Assembly: GCF_003265705.1 (NCBI RefSeq)
Contig: NW_020313005.1
Coordinates: forward strand, 17,490,109-17,554,108
Source: Callorhinus ursinus
Lineage: Eukaryota > Chordata > Mammalia > Carnivora > Otariidae
Length of the DNA: 64,000 nucleotides
Direction: 5' to 3'
The position numbers and the translations under genes were made by a program. Shown here in pieces: positions 50,828 to 61,860 of this stretch; positions within the stretch are counted from its first letter, which is position 1; each line of letters begins with the position of its first letter. The notes under the pieces were generated by a model that saw only the letters and a list, made by a program, of their open reading frames with translations, was not told the origin of the DNA and made no database searches.

Positions 50828-50862
50828 AAAAAATATATGTATATATATACTGTATAATATAT
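50828..50862 (+). repeat. AT-rich simple repeat in NTM 3'UTR
   Basis: Poly-A followed by TATATGTATATATATACTG. Confidence 0.8.
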
Positions 50863-51903
50863 GTCATCAAAAGAAGCATAGCCAACAAACTCAAGATACA
50901 GTGCGGATCACCCTTCCATTTCTAAACAGCAGGTAGAAGCATAGAATTGTCTGCATTAAATGCCAGGATACGGAGAAATCTGTAGCGCTGGTGGAGATGT
51001 TGGTTAAATTGTATGTGTTTTTTGGTGGATCTGACATATCCTCACCAGGTGGTTAATGCCCGGTGTGTGGTCCACCAGTTGTAAACCTAGTTAAGAAGTA
51101 CACTATTTTTAATGTTTAACAAACATACTTCTCCTCACCCCTTTCACTTGTGTATTTTTTAGTCTTGTCTTGTTTTTGCACTAAATTCTAGACTCATATC
51201 AGAAAATATAATTAATAAAATTAATAATGAACCAGAATCCCTTATTATCCATGATGTCCATGTAGTGAAACGAAAACCAAAAAAAGAAAAAGTTTTAACA
51301 GTATCTTTTGTGACTGTTGATTGTGGGATTGTTGTAGCTGTCAGGCTGTCTTGTTTAGTGTCCGTTTTCTTTCTTTCTTTATTTTTCTTTAATTTTGCGT
51401 TTTGTAGCACACACAACAGTGGCACAGTCTCTGAAAGGGGCCACGGTAGCACAACTGGGCCTGCACGACTCGCTCTGTGTTCGTCTCTATTGAATTTGGG
51501 ATGGCCGACTTCAGAATTTTCCTCGCTGGGGGCATGTTAGTGGGCGGAGTGGCTGCGCCTGGCCCACCCTGGTCACAAACAGGTCACAATGCAGCTGCGG
51601 GTGGGTCCAAAGCCGGGCGCGCGTTCTTTCCGTTTGGGCAAAGAAAGAAAACTCAGCTGTGCCTACGGATCCGCAAGGCCTGCAAGGCGGTTTTCAATTT
51701 CCCTTTTAAACGTGTTTTCCCAAAGTATTCTTTGTTCCCCTCCCTCGAATTTGTGTCCCATTAGGCTCTGTGTCCCGGAATTTCATTTGATTCTAGCTCA
51801 TAAGAAACGGGGGTGCTCTTGTTGCTGTGGGAGATGCCGTTGCTGTGGGGCAGGTGGTTGCCGTGGCGGCAGCTTCTCCCCAGTGAGGCAAGTGGCACTC
51901 ACA

Positions 51904-52004
51904 TCAAAACTTGAGGAGTAGGTGCAAGACCAGAAGAAGTAGCAGCCAGATGCAGCCTGCCCTCCTCGACGTCCCGTTGTTCACTTCGCTGACTGCGCCG
52001 GGGC
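51904..52004 (-). CDS. NTM: NTM terminal coding exon (GPI-anchor signal and stop)
   Basis: Read on the minus strand, the exon opens after a pyrimidine-rich acceptor (TTCTCTCCACAG, AG at 52006-52005) and ends at a TGA at 51906-51904. The 101 nt hold two bases of a split Gly codon, 32 codons and the stop. The peptide reads [15 protein letters not shown], then AGCIW, then a leucine-rich tail ending HLLLKF. This is the neurotrimin C-terminus: a small-residue cleavage region, a short basic spacer (RR) and a terminal hydrophobic segment, the standard GPI-transamidase signal. By homology the omega site is the second Asn of NNG, and everything after it is removed in the mature protein. From memory, human NTM reads SEVSNGTS, GCVW and LLPLL here, so this species differs by S to N, V to I and P to L. 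OPCML (VIDGVNSAS, ending FFIKF) and LSAMP (ending LLSKC) are clearly different. The start is set by the splice acceptor, not by an ATG. Confidence 0.95.
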
Positions 52005-52110
52005 CTGTGGAGAGAACATACTTGTCATGGGCCGCCTGGTCTAAGAAGGACCATCTGTCACCCGATCACCCTCTAACTGGGACATTCCATGTTCCTGCTC
52101 CATACGTGGC

Positions 52111-52128
52111 GGGGGGGGGGGGGGGGGG
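52111..52128 (+). repeat. G18 homopolymer in NTM intron
   Basis: Eighteen consecutive G on the plus strand, so C18 in the NTM pre-mRNA. It lies 106-123 nt upstream of the terminal-exon acceptor. Such tracts are unstable and prone to sequencing error. Confidence 0.95.
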
Positions 52129-55100
52129 CGTACACTAGAAATAACCTTGTATAGCTTGGATCCCGTGGATGCACACTATATAATGGGGGAGATTTCCTTT
52201 GCATGGAGAGAACACAAGGCTCAGGTTCAAGTGTGCTGGTGGCCACGACTCCTTTGCTGTGTTGTAACGTGTTAAGGCCATGGCTCAGGGTCAAGTTCAA
52301 GAAGAAGGTGGCAGAATTAATTCATATTCTATAAAGACCTTCGACGAAGTGAGACCCTTGTAGTGTCTGCATCATCATCTGACCACTTCTGAGCAGTGCC
52401 TGCCTTGAACATGCACATAACCCTCCAGCAGCTCGCTCTGTTGTGCAGGGAAGGACCTGCTGGACACAGCAATCTGTCTCCCCACTGTTGCTGTGTCGGA
52501 CTCGGCGTCTGTTCTGTCAATCACTGTATCTCGGGCCGGTCACTGGGCTTCCACCTGCAGCACTTGGCCTCTTCCCCATCTGGACGAGGTCACAGCAGCC
52601 CTAGCTCAAGTATCCCATCCCTGAAAGGCCAGAACCAGCCTGCTGGACGTCGAGATGGATCAAGTAAGGCAATAGGTGGCCTTTTACTGTGTACCTGCAA
52701 GTGAGGGAAGGCTTATGCAGACACTAGGATGCAGAGCCTGCCGCCGTGTACATCTGCAGGTGGGAGGCGCACCCCAACCTGGCAGACAGATACTCTTGGG
52801 AGACAGGACCAAATGCAGGAGGCAAGGAAACCATGAGGTGCGTGGAATTTCCCAGCAGTTTCCTTATTGTTTGAAACATAAGTGTTCTGGCCAAGAATGC
52901 CTGTAACAAATGGAGCCATGATTCATGGACAGTACACACACGTTTGGAGGCCCAGATGGGTTAGGTACGTAATGTAGCAGGGCACCTTGTCAGACTGGAC
53001 TTGCTCTGGAAGGCTGTGTTGCCCTGAATTTAACAGAGGTATTTAAAGCTGGTATCCCCTCTAAGCCCATGTCCACACTGGGGTCAAGAAACAAAGCCAG
53101 GACATGCTTGTCTGACTTGGATGCTAAACATCAGAGACATTTCTGGCTAAGGCAGATCAGCATCAAACCAGGCTTTCTCGATTCCATACGGGATGATTGC
53201 ATCATGTCCTAGAACCCCTGGCCTGGGAGCGTTGCCCATCTAACTTTAATTCCTAGACCTTTGGGACAAATCTCTGATTCTAGGGCAGTGGCTAAAGAGG
53301 TGGTCATGAGTTTGAAATGGACCAGGTCTTCCAATCTCATGTGTCTGTGCTGTCTGGTTCACAGTAATCCCAAGGCCAGGCAGTGCAAGTTCTCATGATA
53401 AGAAGCCCAAAACACATGTATTCTGCTCTCCACCCAGCTGGGAAGTAAACCTCTGGGCAACACACACACACACAAAAGGCATCTGCCACGGAACGCCCTC
53501 CTTCTCTCAGTCCTCATTGGGATATAGGGGACAAAGGAGCACTCCCCTTTTACGCTCCGAAGCCTTACATTTTAACTTCAGAGATGCTTATCATTTACCA
53601 TTGATCGCTAATTGGCTGTCTTGTAACATCTAACTAGTATGTTTCTATGTAAACCACCAACAGGACTCCTTTTTTCATATTCAATCTCTGGGTTATCCTT
53701 AGAGCATTCTTTGGAACCCTAGGAGAGAAGCCACTCACCATGCCTTCTAGGCTGAGGTGGTCTGTTCTCTCCCTGGAGGAAGCCCTGCTGCTCTGGGCCA
53801 CTCCAAGATCCTTGACATGAAGACCTTTGCCCGCAACTGAGGCTGACTCTAAGCCACAAAGGTTGTTTCTGAGGTCAGAGGGCCAGCAGGTCTTTGTGGA
53901 GCCGGGTTCCATGTTTAAGTGGGACAGGGCTGGTGTCTGCACTCCATCTTCCCATGCGCAAGGCACGGGGACTCCAAGGGTGCTCTGCCTGCCTGGCACA
54001 GAGTGCTCCTGGCCAGACACGCATCTGTTGGTGCCTGGCTCTCTTCCTCCTGCCTGTCTTTTGCTCTCTCGAACGCCTGCACACACAGCTTTGCAGCCCA
54101 CTCCCCCACTCCCTCCAGCACATTCCCCCCTCACTTCCAGCCCTGGCCATGGCTCGGAGGATGCCCTGTGGTAAAGGAGAAGAGAATAAATGCCAGTTAT
54201 CTGCATTTCGTGGCTCTGGGCTTCCCACCTGCATTCCCTCCTCTTGGGGCTGCCCAGCTCGTGGGAGTCGCCAGGGAGGAAAATGGAGAATGCCACAACA
54301 GGGACCCGGCTTCATTACCATGTAAGAAAAGTCTAGCCATGTTTGCAGGCAGGGCCTCTGCCGTGCCACAGGGGAGGCGGCTGTGGGTCGGCAAACAACC
54401 CCCAAGGTACCTCACAATGGCTGGAAGCCTCTGCAGGTGCGTGCTCTGGGCATCCTGTCTTTGGCTTCACTGCTAAGCCCCTCAGAGTTCCTTTGTGGCT
54501 CTGCTGCCTGCTGGGAAGCACCACAGAGAGCCTGCAGAGAGGGGTCCTGACCTGCTGTGTCGGAAAACTCTTCCCACAGAAGAAAGGCAAAGGCCACCAA
54601 GTGTGCCGGAGCCTCCTCTTGCCTGCATTGTGACCCTGGCCAAGCTCACAGAGCCTCTCTGCTGCTCTCCTGTCCTAGGCCCACAGGGGACTGTCACTCA
54701 CTGCATGGGACCATGTCCAGCCTGCCTTGCCCCCCCCCGCCCCATACTCTCTCCCCTCACCCTAACCCATCCTTCTCTTGGGCACGTCCAGGAAACCTGA
54801 CCTGGACAAAACTGATCACAAGGAGGAGGAAACAGGGGTTGACCCCAGAGAAACATTGAGACAAGGGTACTACTCCAGCTGTCCTCTCAAAGAGGACAGC
54901 TGCATCAGCTCTCCTTTCCATTGCCATACAAGTTCACGGACGGGGCCTTGGCCCCTGCGGCCTTGACCCCTTGAAGCTATTCTTTATGCTAATTCCATAG
55001 CCATGTTGCTATGAGTCCATGTTCATCATGATACTAACCTATGTGATTCCTACAGCCTTTACAAAACTTCCCAACTCCTTGGTAGAACCAACCTTCCCTA

Positions 55101-55239
55101 CATTTCATCATCTGCTTGCCATCTGCCTCCTCAGCCACTGTTCCTGCCCACGTTCTTTGGTTTCTCCCTGCCTCCCAAGCACACGGGTGCCATGTACATG
55201 CGTGCTCACACAACTGTGCATGTGTGTGAGCTATATTTC

Positions 55240-55556
55240 CTTTCCTTCCTATCCTCATACCCTCTGCCCCTCTGCCTGAAATGCTCTTCACCCAAATCAC
55301 TCCCACTCCTTCCCAGATTCCATTCTGGCCCCCAGTTATCTCCTCCAGGCAGGCTTCCTTGACTTGGCTGCTCTTTTGCTCCCATAGTACCGTATGCATC
55401 CAGCTTTTAAAATACGTACCATCTGTGTTGTATTTCTCTTTATTTATCTGACATGTATTTTCTCTTCTGTGTTATAAGCTCCTTAAGGGCAGGATCTGTG
55501 TCTAACTGGGCCCACGGCAGGTATTTAACAAATGTTTGTTGAAAGAATGAAGGAAC
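55240..55556 (+). mobile_element. L2 3' end (sense) in NTM intron
   Basis: CTGCCTGAAATGCTCTTCACCC, CTCCTCCAGGCAGGCTTCCTTGAC, GTTATAAGCTCCTTAAGGGCAGG, AACAAATGTTTGTTGAAAGAATG: a well-preserved L2 terminus, opposite in strand to NTM. Confidence 0.85.
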
Positions 55557-55864
55557 CAGAATGTTTTGATGCATACTAATGTGTTCGTGTTTACTTTGTC
55601 TCTGTGTTTTCCTTTCTCTTAAGATTCTACTGAGAGAAAAAAGCAAAAGACCAACTGAACCAAAACAAAACCCTCTTTCCCTACCTTCTTCTTTATCTCA
55701 GTTTTCTCTTCCAAACACCCTTCCCCTCTTTTTCTATTTCCAATAAAAGTCACAGAAAGTAGTTACAGTTGAGGGAAAGTATACATAGAAGTAAAACCAT
55801 ATCGATTAGGACTTCGGGAAGAGTTCTTGCAGTTGGAACGGTGTCCCAGCCCCCTCAAAGACAC

Positions 55865-55990
55865 TCAGGTACGAGATGAGGATTATTCTCTTCAGCTCTC
55901 ACATGTGGAGACTTAGCCTCAGAAGGCTTAATTGACTTCCCCAAGCTCCCCTGACTTCTGTCTCCAAATACAATTTTCTTTCCACAAACT
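55865..55990 (-). repeat. MIR element, antisense
   Basis: ACGAGATGAGGATTATTCTC, GAGACTTAGCCTCAGAAGGCTTAATTGACTTCCCCAAG: the antisense MIR core. Confidence 0.7.
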
Positions 55991-56949
55991 CGGGGCCGCC
56001 ACTGTGTGTAACTCACACATCTTCCAAGAATGAGGAGAGGAGAGGAAGTGAGGCCACAGGGCCTGTGCCACCTGGGCACTGGGACAGGTGGGTCCTACAC
56101 AGGCTACCCCCAGTCGCCAGCATATGAAAGAATGTCATGAGATGAAGACCTTTTGTCCAGGCAGGTGTGGATCCCAGCATCCTGGGGCAGGACCCTCTCA
56201 GAGCCTGCTCTGGCCAGAGCAGCAGCTCAGCCCATCTGCCCATCCTGGTGACACGGGCCACACAGATGAGGGCTGTTGATCATGCAGCCACGCCTTCACT
56301 CTGCCTTGGGTGCCTTTCTTCCCTTTACCTCGTTAGAGAGCTGTGGAGGCCTAAAGAGACTAATTACCAGGACAGTTAGGGTCCCAGAGAACTGTGATGA
56401 GTGTCAATTTATCCATCAGAAACATCTAGTGGGAATGAAAGCCTCAAATAAGACGTGTTTTATTCAGAGCCAAGTGACTCACCCAAGAACCTCCCCCTTC
56501 CTTCCATTTTCCCCTCCCTCCCATCACTTCCCTTCCAGCTCCAAGTTAGAGAAAGAGGAAGAGAGAAAGAGAGAACAGGGTAAGCAAAGACAGCATGCAA
56601 GGCCAAGGTCTAAGAAGACTGTCGCATTAGAGCATCTGCATGTGAGGAGAGGCCGGCCTGTATGGAGCAGCCAAGACATGGAGCTACTCTGGGCCCTGGC
56701 AGGTGGCTCATTAGTGCCGCTAGCAAACAGCAGTTAGACGTCCATGGGTGGAAGCTACCCAGGGGGAATGGCAGGTCCTTGGAGACAGGTTAATCAAGAT
56801 TGGCACAGAGATGGCTCAAGGTCAGGGAAGGATCCCACTGGGCTGCTTCCTGAGGTTAGCTCAGAAGAGAAGGCATCTGGGAAGAAAGTGAAGAGTTTGG
56901 GATACCCATCCCCACCCAGGAAGAGATGCCTGGGAATAAATATACCAAC

Positions 56950-56982
56950 CTTTCCAAGGGGTCATAGTTGTAGTTTTCACCT
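56950..56982 (-). CDS. NTM: NTM 33-nt cassette exon (EVKTTTMTPWK)
   Basis: On the minus strand a strong polypyrimidine tract and acceptor (TTTCTTTTAG) precede 33 nt. These encode, with the incoming G, E-V-K-T-T-T-M-T-P-W-K plus the first base of the next Gly codon. The donor is AAAG|GTTGGT, with T at +3 and G at +4, which is weak and fits an alternative exon. Known NTM isoforms insert EVKTTALTPWK just before GPGAV, so this exon is that insert with two substitutions (A to T, L to M). The length is a multiple of three and both junctions are phase 1, so skipping leaves the frame and the GPI signal intact. The insert sits in the juxtamembrane stalk between the third Ig domain and the anchor, where it would change stalk length and add threonines that could be O-glycosylated (inference). 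Confidence 0.9.
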
Positions 56983-57779
56983 CTAAAAGAAATTAAAAAC
57001 AAGCCACTGTTAAGGTAGAAAGCAGTCAGAGGCACTTGCTTTGCCCTTGGCTCTTGCTGTCCTGACCACAGCCCATCTCTCATTAGTGCAGCTCTCCACT
57101 TTGCTGGGAAGTTGCCATAAGGTGGAGTGGGGGGGGTGGGGCAGGATAGGAATGATGGGTAGATTGGATCATTGATCCAATGAGAGCCAACGCATCCATC
57201 TGATCGTAGCAGGAGACTCAGTACACCTTGGAGCCTGAAGCCCCAAGCCAATAAATACGTCTTTGTATAACAACTTTCTTTCTTTGGCCACCAGACTATC
57301 CTCTAATTAGTTGAAGTCTGTAGGCCCTAGGTATAAAATTGGCTGATAACAAATGGATTATACTGCAGCAATCTGAACATAGGTGCCCATGCTACATTTG
57401 AGATGTAAAACTTTGGCATTTATCTACGTGTTTTACAAACACTGTGCCAGAGGGCCCAGATCTGTGACTATAGCTAGCTGGTCCAGAGGGGCAACCACGG
57501 GCAGTAAGACCCACACCTATTCTGCTGCACTTGCACTTGCTAGGTAAGACCTGCCTGTGGAAATTTACTGGGATGCCAGCTCTTCTCTGACGATTAGGCC
57601 ACGAAACACCCACATTTCATCAACTTCAAGCCTTCAGAACAATCCACAGAGCCTCTCCTGCTAATAGTAGATGTCCCGAGTGGCCGGAAGTGGTCCAATC
57701 TGGAATATTTTACTTCCCACTTTAACTGGGAGTCTCTGCAGTTGTTCAGCTTGGATGCAGACAGGATGCAAAATCCTTA

Positions 57780-57870
57780 CACAATGTGTTTGTGTATCAA
57801 ATCAACATGATTACATTTTAAACATACTTTTATTTGTCAATTGTACCTCAATAAAGTAAAAAAAACAAAA
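57780..57870 (+). mobile_element. L1 3'-terminal fragment (sense)
   Basis: TGTATCAAATCAACATGATTACATTTTAAAC, TTGTCAATTGTACCTCAATAAAG and poly-A: a typical L1 3' end, opposite in strand to NTM. Confidence 0.75.
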
Positions 57871-58871
57871 ATGCACGAAATTCTTTGCATCAAAGTGATA
57901 CCATTCTCTGTGCAAAGGTCCTTGCGTATAGAAGGAAAGGCAACCTAGATATAATCCAACCTAAACTAAACTAAAACATCTGACCAACTTGAGATGAATA
58001 CATATGTATGCCTTCAAGCTCTCTATCTATGCTTTCAAGGCACCTGAGATATGATATCCCTCTTGACTAAAGGGGACATTAGCGATGCGGGAAGCCATTC
58101 TGAAAAAGATGTAAGGGGTGATGTATGATCAAAGATCAAAAGCATGATTCACAGAAGATGTCAAGTTGAGGTGGTAGAGAAAAGCCAGGAGTGCTGGCAC
58201 CATGTTGTCTATCCATGTAGTGAGGACAGTCCCTTGGAGTGATTACTGGGGCCTCGAGACCCACCCAGAAGCAATGGTGGCGTTATTTTCATGAAGTGTC
58301 TCACTCAGGTACGACTGACTTGAGTCTCTGTACCAAGAAGAATGGTGATTGGCAGGAGGGAAAATGAAGAGGGACTCATGGAGTGATAAAGTAGTCCTAG
58401 GCCTTCAACCCCAAACCACAAGCAGGGCAGATATAGGGTACGTGTGGGGGAGGGCAGCAATAGATTACTGGGGTGCTGGTTTAGACTCTGCTGGAGGAAG
58501 GACACATGGGAGGGTTCTACTTAGTAGTTTGGTTTGCTGGAAATACCAGAAAGAGAAATTAATTAAAAGTGTAAGTTTCCACAGTGATCTAGATACCAGT
58601 TTTGATTTTCTGTAAGGCAAAGATCTGTAAATAACTTCATCTGCATTGTCCCCATCCAGCTACTCTTTTCCCTGAATCTCTAACACACACTGCTTGAATG
58701 AAGGTCAGTACTCTTCAGTGTCCATGGCAAAGGCCTATTTGACATTGATCCTTAGCTAGAATGTATCCTTGAGCTTTGCCAGGTAGCAAAGTTTCATAAC
58801 TTCTACTTAACGGAAATGTCCTTCTGTCTGCCTTACATCTCACCACAGTGAGGGGGGGAAATGTAGCCAAG

Positions 58872-58898
58872 ATATTTGGTGGTGCAGGACTCCTGCCA
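58872..58898 (+). repeat. 27-bp perfect inverted repeat, left arm
   Basis: Reverse complement of 59900-59926, no mismatches. Contains the near-palindrome GCAGGA-C-TCCTGC. The flanks do not match beyond the 27 bp. Confidence 0.95.
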
Positions 58899-59222
58899 AA
58901 TACAAGATATTCTTTGTATTTACCCTGATGCTGCACTCCATCCCACTCCCTTTGACTTGGGACCAAGGAAAGATGCAGAAATGCTAACACATTTTCTATA
59001 TCATGCTCGAGATGGTATCACTGTTGCACTAGTTTGCAGAAGTGTGGACTTTGTTTGAGCCTTCAAGGTGAGTTGTAGCCACCCATAAGCTCATGTTACT
59101 GAGTTCATTCTTGGCTATCAAGAAAACAAAAGATCTCTGACAATCCAAGCATGTATTTTCCTTGCCAAGAATTTGACTGAAATTTGTGATCTTTTCGTTG
59201 ATACACTAATGAGGAGCCAGGT

Positions 59223-59313
59223 AGAATTGGAAAAAAATATTCAAAAAAAAGAACGAATGAAAGGAAAAAGAAGAAGATAAAAAAAAAAAAAAGAAAAAAA
59301 GAAACACTCCCCT
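59223..59313 (+). repeat. A/G-rich purine tract
   Basis: Almost pure purine, with several A runs and GAAGAAG units. Confidence 0.85.
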
Positions 59314-59899
59314 CAAGCCTCTAAGTTAGTATCTCTGGTCAATCCATAACGTGATCTTTTTGCCACCAAAGCCAATGCCTGCAGCTAAATCTAAGTACCG
59401 AGGTAAGCACAGGGCTTCTGTCTGATTCTAGTGGGCAAAGGAGAGCTGGTTTCACACCCCGATGGATATATTCACTGTCCAAAAAGAAGATGAGAGAATG
59501 TCTTTTTATACATTCAGTATTTAGACACAAGTGTCACAGAAATGCTCACTGCTGGATGGCTGGGCCTAATAACTACCTTTAATCCTCTGCAGGGAAGAAC
59601 TGATCATCTTTTCTGCTGCAGTTTTTCCCTCCTGATACACAGAGTTTACTTACTCCCCCATTCTTTAATAAGTTGGTTTGACAGTCACTGTGAGGTTCGC
59701 AGGCATTAATCAGCCAACCTTTCCCAGCCCACTGATACCATCAAATCTGACTTCATGCCTAGGAGATAAAAGACAAAGGACAGTGGATGGGAAATGAACA
59801 GCTACCAAGACGCTGAGTTGGCAGTGTGGGCCCCTGCACACTTGCCTGCAAGGGAGCTCGGTGAGGGATGGTGGCGCATCCCCAAGTCCTTATTTATCA

Positions 59900-59926
59900 T
59901 GGCAGGAGTCCTGCACCACCAAATAT
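59900..59926 (-). repeat. 27-bp perfect inverted repeat, right arm
   Basis: Partner of 58872-58898, about 1 kb away in the same NTM intron. Confidence 0.95.
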
Positions 59927-60236
59927 TAATACGAGAGGGTGACATGCAATCTGTTGTGCTTGCAAAAGGGGAACAGAGAAATACTTCAAGGGTGGCAGAA
60001 AATGCGGAGGAGGGATGAAATTCTCTTATCAGAATCTCTCTCGTCCATCCAGAATCGAGTAACAAAATAGCTTAGAACTTCTCGTAAAGCCAAGTGTACC
60101 CTGTCCGTGGAAATCCATGCATTTGTATAAATCTTGCTTGGTATTTCTGAGATTAGATGAGCATAACTTAGGGGTATTCCCCGAGAAAATAGATGGCTCT
60201 CTATTCTGTGGGAGACTAGCAAAGGAGGAGGTTAAG

Positions 60237-60270
60237 AAAAAAAAAAAAAAAAAGGGAGAGAGAGAGAAAA
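60237..60270 (+). repeat. Poly-A plus (GA)n tract
   Basis: About 17 A followed by GGGAGAGAGAGAGAAAAG. Confidence 0.85.
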
Positions 60271-61699
60271 GAACACAGATGAATGGGAGAAATGCCCCAA
60301 GTGCAAGGTCTGTTTTCTCTAAGATATTCTTCGATTGTACAAAAGAGTCCAATAGCTATACTGAAGACCACACGAACCCAAATCTTAGAACATTCCAGAT
60401 GTCTACAGTCTACAACTTCTGGCAATGACCCATTGCCCTGTGCTCGACAAGAAGGATGTGGGGTTGAGAGCAGCCTGAGAATCTGAGTAGAGAGCTGGCG
60501 TACAGATCCTTTTACCCAAATTCATGGTTGCCGCAGAGAGGAGTGAGGCAGGACAGCTTTGTCTCAGCAGGTGGAGCCTGGTCATAAAGTGTTCTGTCCC
60601 CGCTCCCCTGCTCAGCAGCTAGAAGGGATGCCTTTGTTTCTGCTCTGTTTTGTTATTGGTACTGGTGTGGGACCATGCCCCCTCTATCAGGTGAGTACAC
60701 ACCTTCAGGGAAAGACTAACTCCTAAGCAGATACTGCCGATATTAAAAGTTCCTATTCCCTCTGGAAATAAAGAGCTTAAGCGATCAGAATGAGCTCGGT
60801 CACTTCTGAAAGCACAGCCTGTAGCACCATCTGTCTTTGCTCCAGTCCCTCATGCCTCCCTTTTGCCATTTATGGTTCGCTACTTTCCTAATGCTCTTGA
60901 TTTTAGATCTGTGGCTATCCCTGCACCGGGGTTCAATAAACATAAGTTGAATCATAAATTGGACCTGAATGCTTCCACTGAATTCACTTTTACATTCTAT
61001 TTCTTTGTTTCATTTTCCTGTTTGTGGGGCATCACTATGGCACCCTACATCACTAAGGTGAAGAAGGTAGCCCTGAATCTTTTCATGATAAAAGTATTTT
61101 TCCTCATCTGTCAAACAGCTTCCCATGCAATTTATCTCTTTCCTTCTCCTTCCCCACCTTGCAAGTCTACTGCCAGCCTCCCTTGAGTGTTCACGTGGCC
61201 AGATGGGAAGGGATGCGGGGGATGGGTGTGGGGGCGCGTGAGATGAGAAAGGTCAGGCACTGGGGTGGAAGGTGGGCAAAGCCTCTCGGCTGCCTTCCAG
61301 CTGCGCCACCCTATGTCAGCCCTGTCCTTCGGAGGAGAACTGCAGCATACTCAGCAGGGATTCAACTCCACCACTCGGCAAGGCTCACTGCTGCCCAAAT
61401 GCTCAGGCACCGTCTTAGTGAACCACTTCCGCTAGGTTCGTGGACCGTTGTGAGTCACTTATGGTAGGCTAGTGGGCCTTGAGAACGTTGGAAAGGCAGT
61501 GCAAAGATGGGCCGGCGAGGCAGGAGCTGTATATGGAGAAGGGCTTGAAGTGGAATAGGACTTAAAGGGGCGGGGGAGCAGAGCTTTGACATGGCACTGA
61601 GGGAAATTCCTGTCTTTCAGTCTGCATCTGGGGATTGGACTGGAATGATTCAAAATGCACCTGGCAGTTTCCAAAGCCTTTTTACTATGCAGTTTCAGC

Positions 61700-61860
61700 T
61701 GAATGTTGGAACAACTCTAAGGTAGATAAGGCAGATCAATTCTATTTTATAGAAGAGGAAATTGAGTCTCAATAACGTTTAGCGCTTGCTCTAGAGCACA
61801 GAACTACTAACTCATGCTCTGAACTTGATCTCAGCGGCATCCCATTCCAGGTCATTGCTC
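61700..61860 (-). repeat. MIR element, antisense
   Basis: TCTATTTTATAGAAGAGGAAATTGAGTCTCAATAACG and a CTCATGCTCTGAACTTGATC end follow the antisense MIR order. Confidence 0.65.

Larger units (their letters stand above)
50200..51903 (-). other. NTM: NTM 3' untranslated region (extent inferred)
   Basis: The minus-strand sequence after the NTM stop is unique, free of recognisable interspersed repeats, and AT-rich in its middle part (50760-51400). Such preservation is typical of a long neuronal 3'UTR. Candidate polyadenylation signals on the minus strand are AATAAA at 51383-51378 and ATTAAA at 50229-50224. The second is followed by a GTGTGG and G-rich stretch and gives a UTR of about 1.7 kb, so I favour it. 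Near the stop is a short CAGCAAC-like repeat (51821-51849). The 3' boundary has no transcript support here. The plus-strand open frames in this block are antisense shadows. Confidence 0.5.
52005..56949 (-). other. NTM: NTM intron between 33-nt cassette and terminal exon
   Basis: Intron with GT (minus strand, 56949-56948) and AG (52006-52005). It is GC-rich and stop-poor between 53.6 and 54.9 kb, and holds an 18-G tract at 52111-52128, an L2 3' end near 55.24-55.56 kb and a MIR near 55.9 kb. The 220-codon and other open frames at 53.6-54.5 kb overlap on both strands and look compositional rather than coding. Confidence 0.8.

Noticed and set aside
51589..51921. 110-codon plus-strand frame, cysteine-rich (CSCCCGRCRCC)
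   Set aside because: Antisense to the NTM terminal exon and 3'UTR. The cysteines come from the complement of the CAGCAAC-like repeat.
53634..54296. 220-codon minus-strand open frame as a possible gene
   Set aside because: Same strand as NTM but inside its intron, overlapped by four other long frames on both strands, no domain, no plausible splice or promoter context. Treated as compositional.
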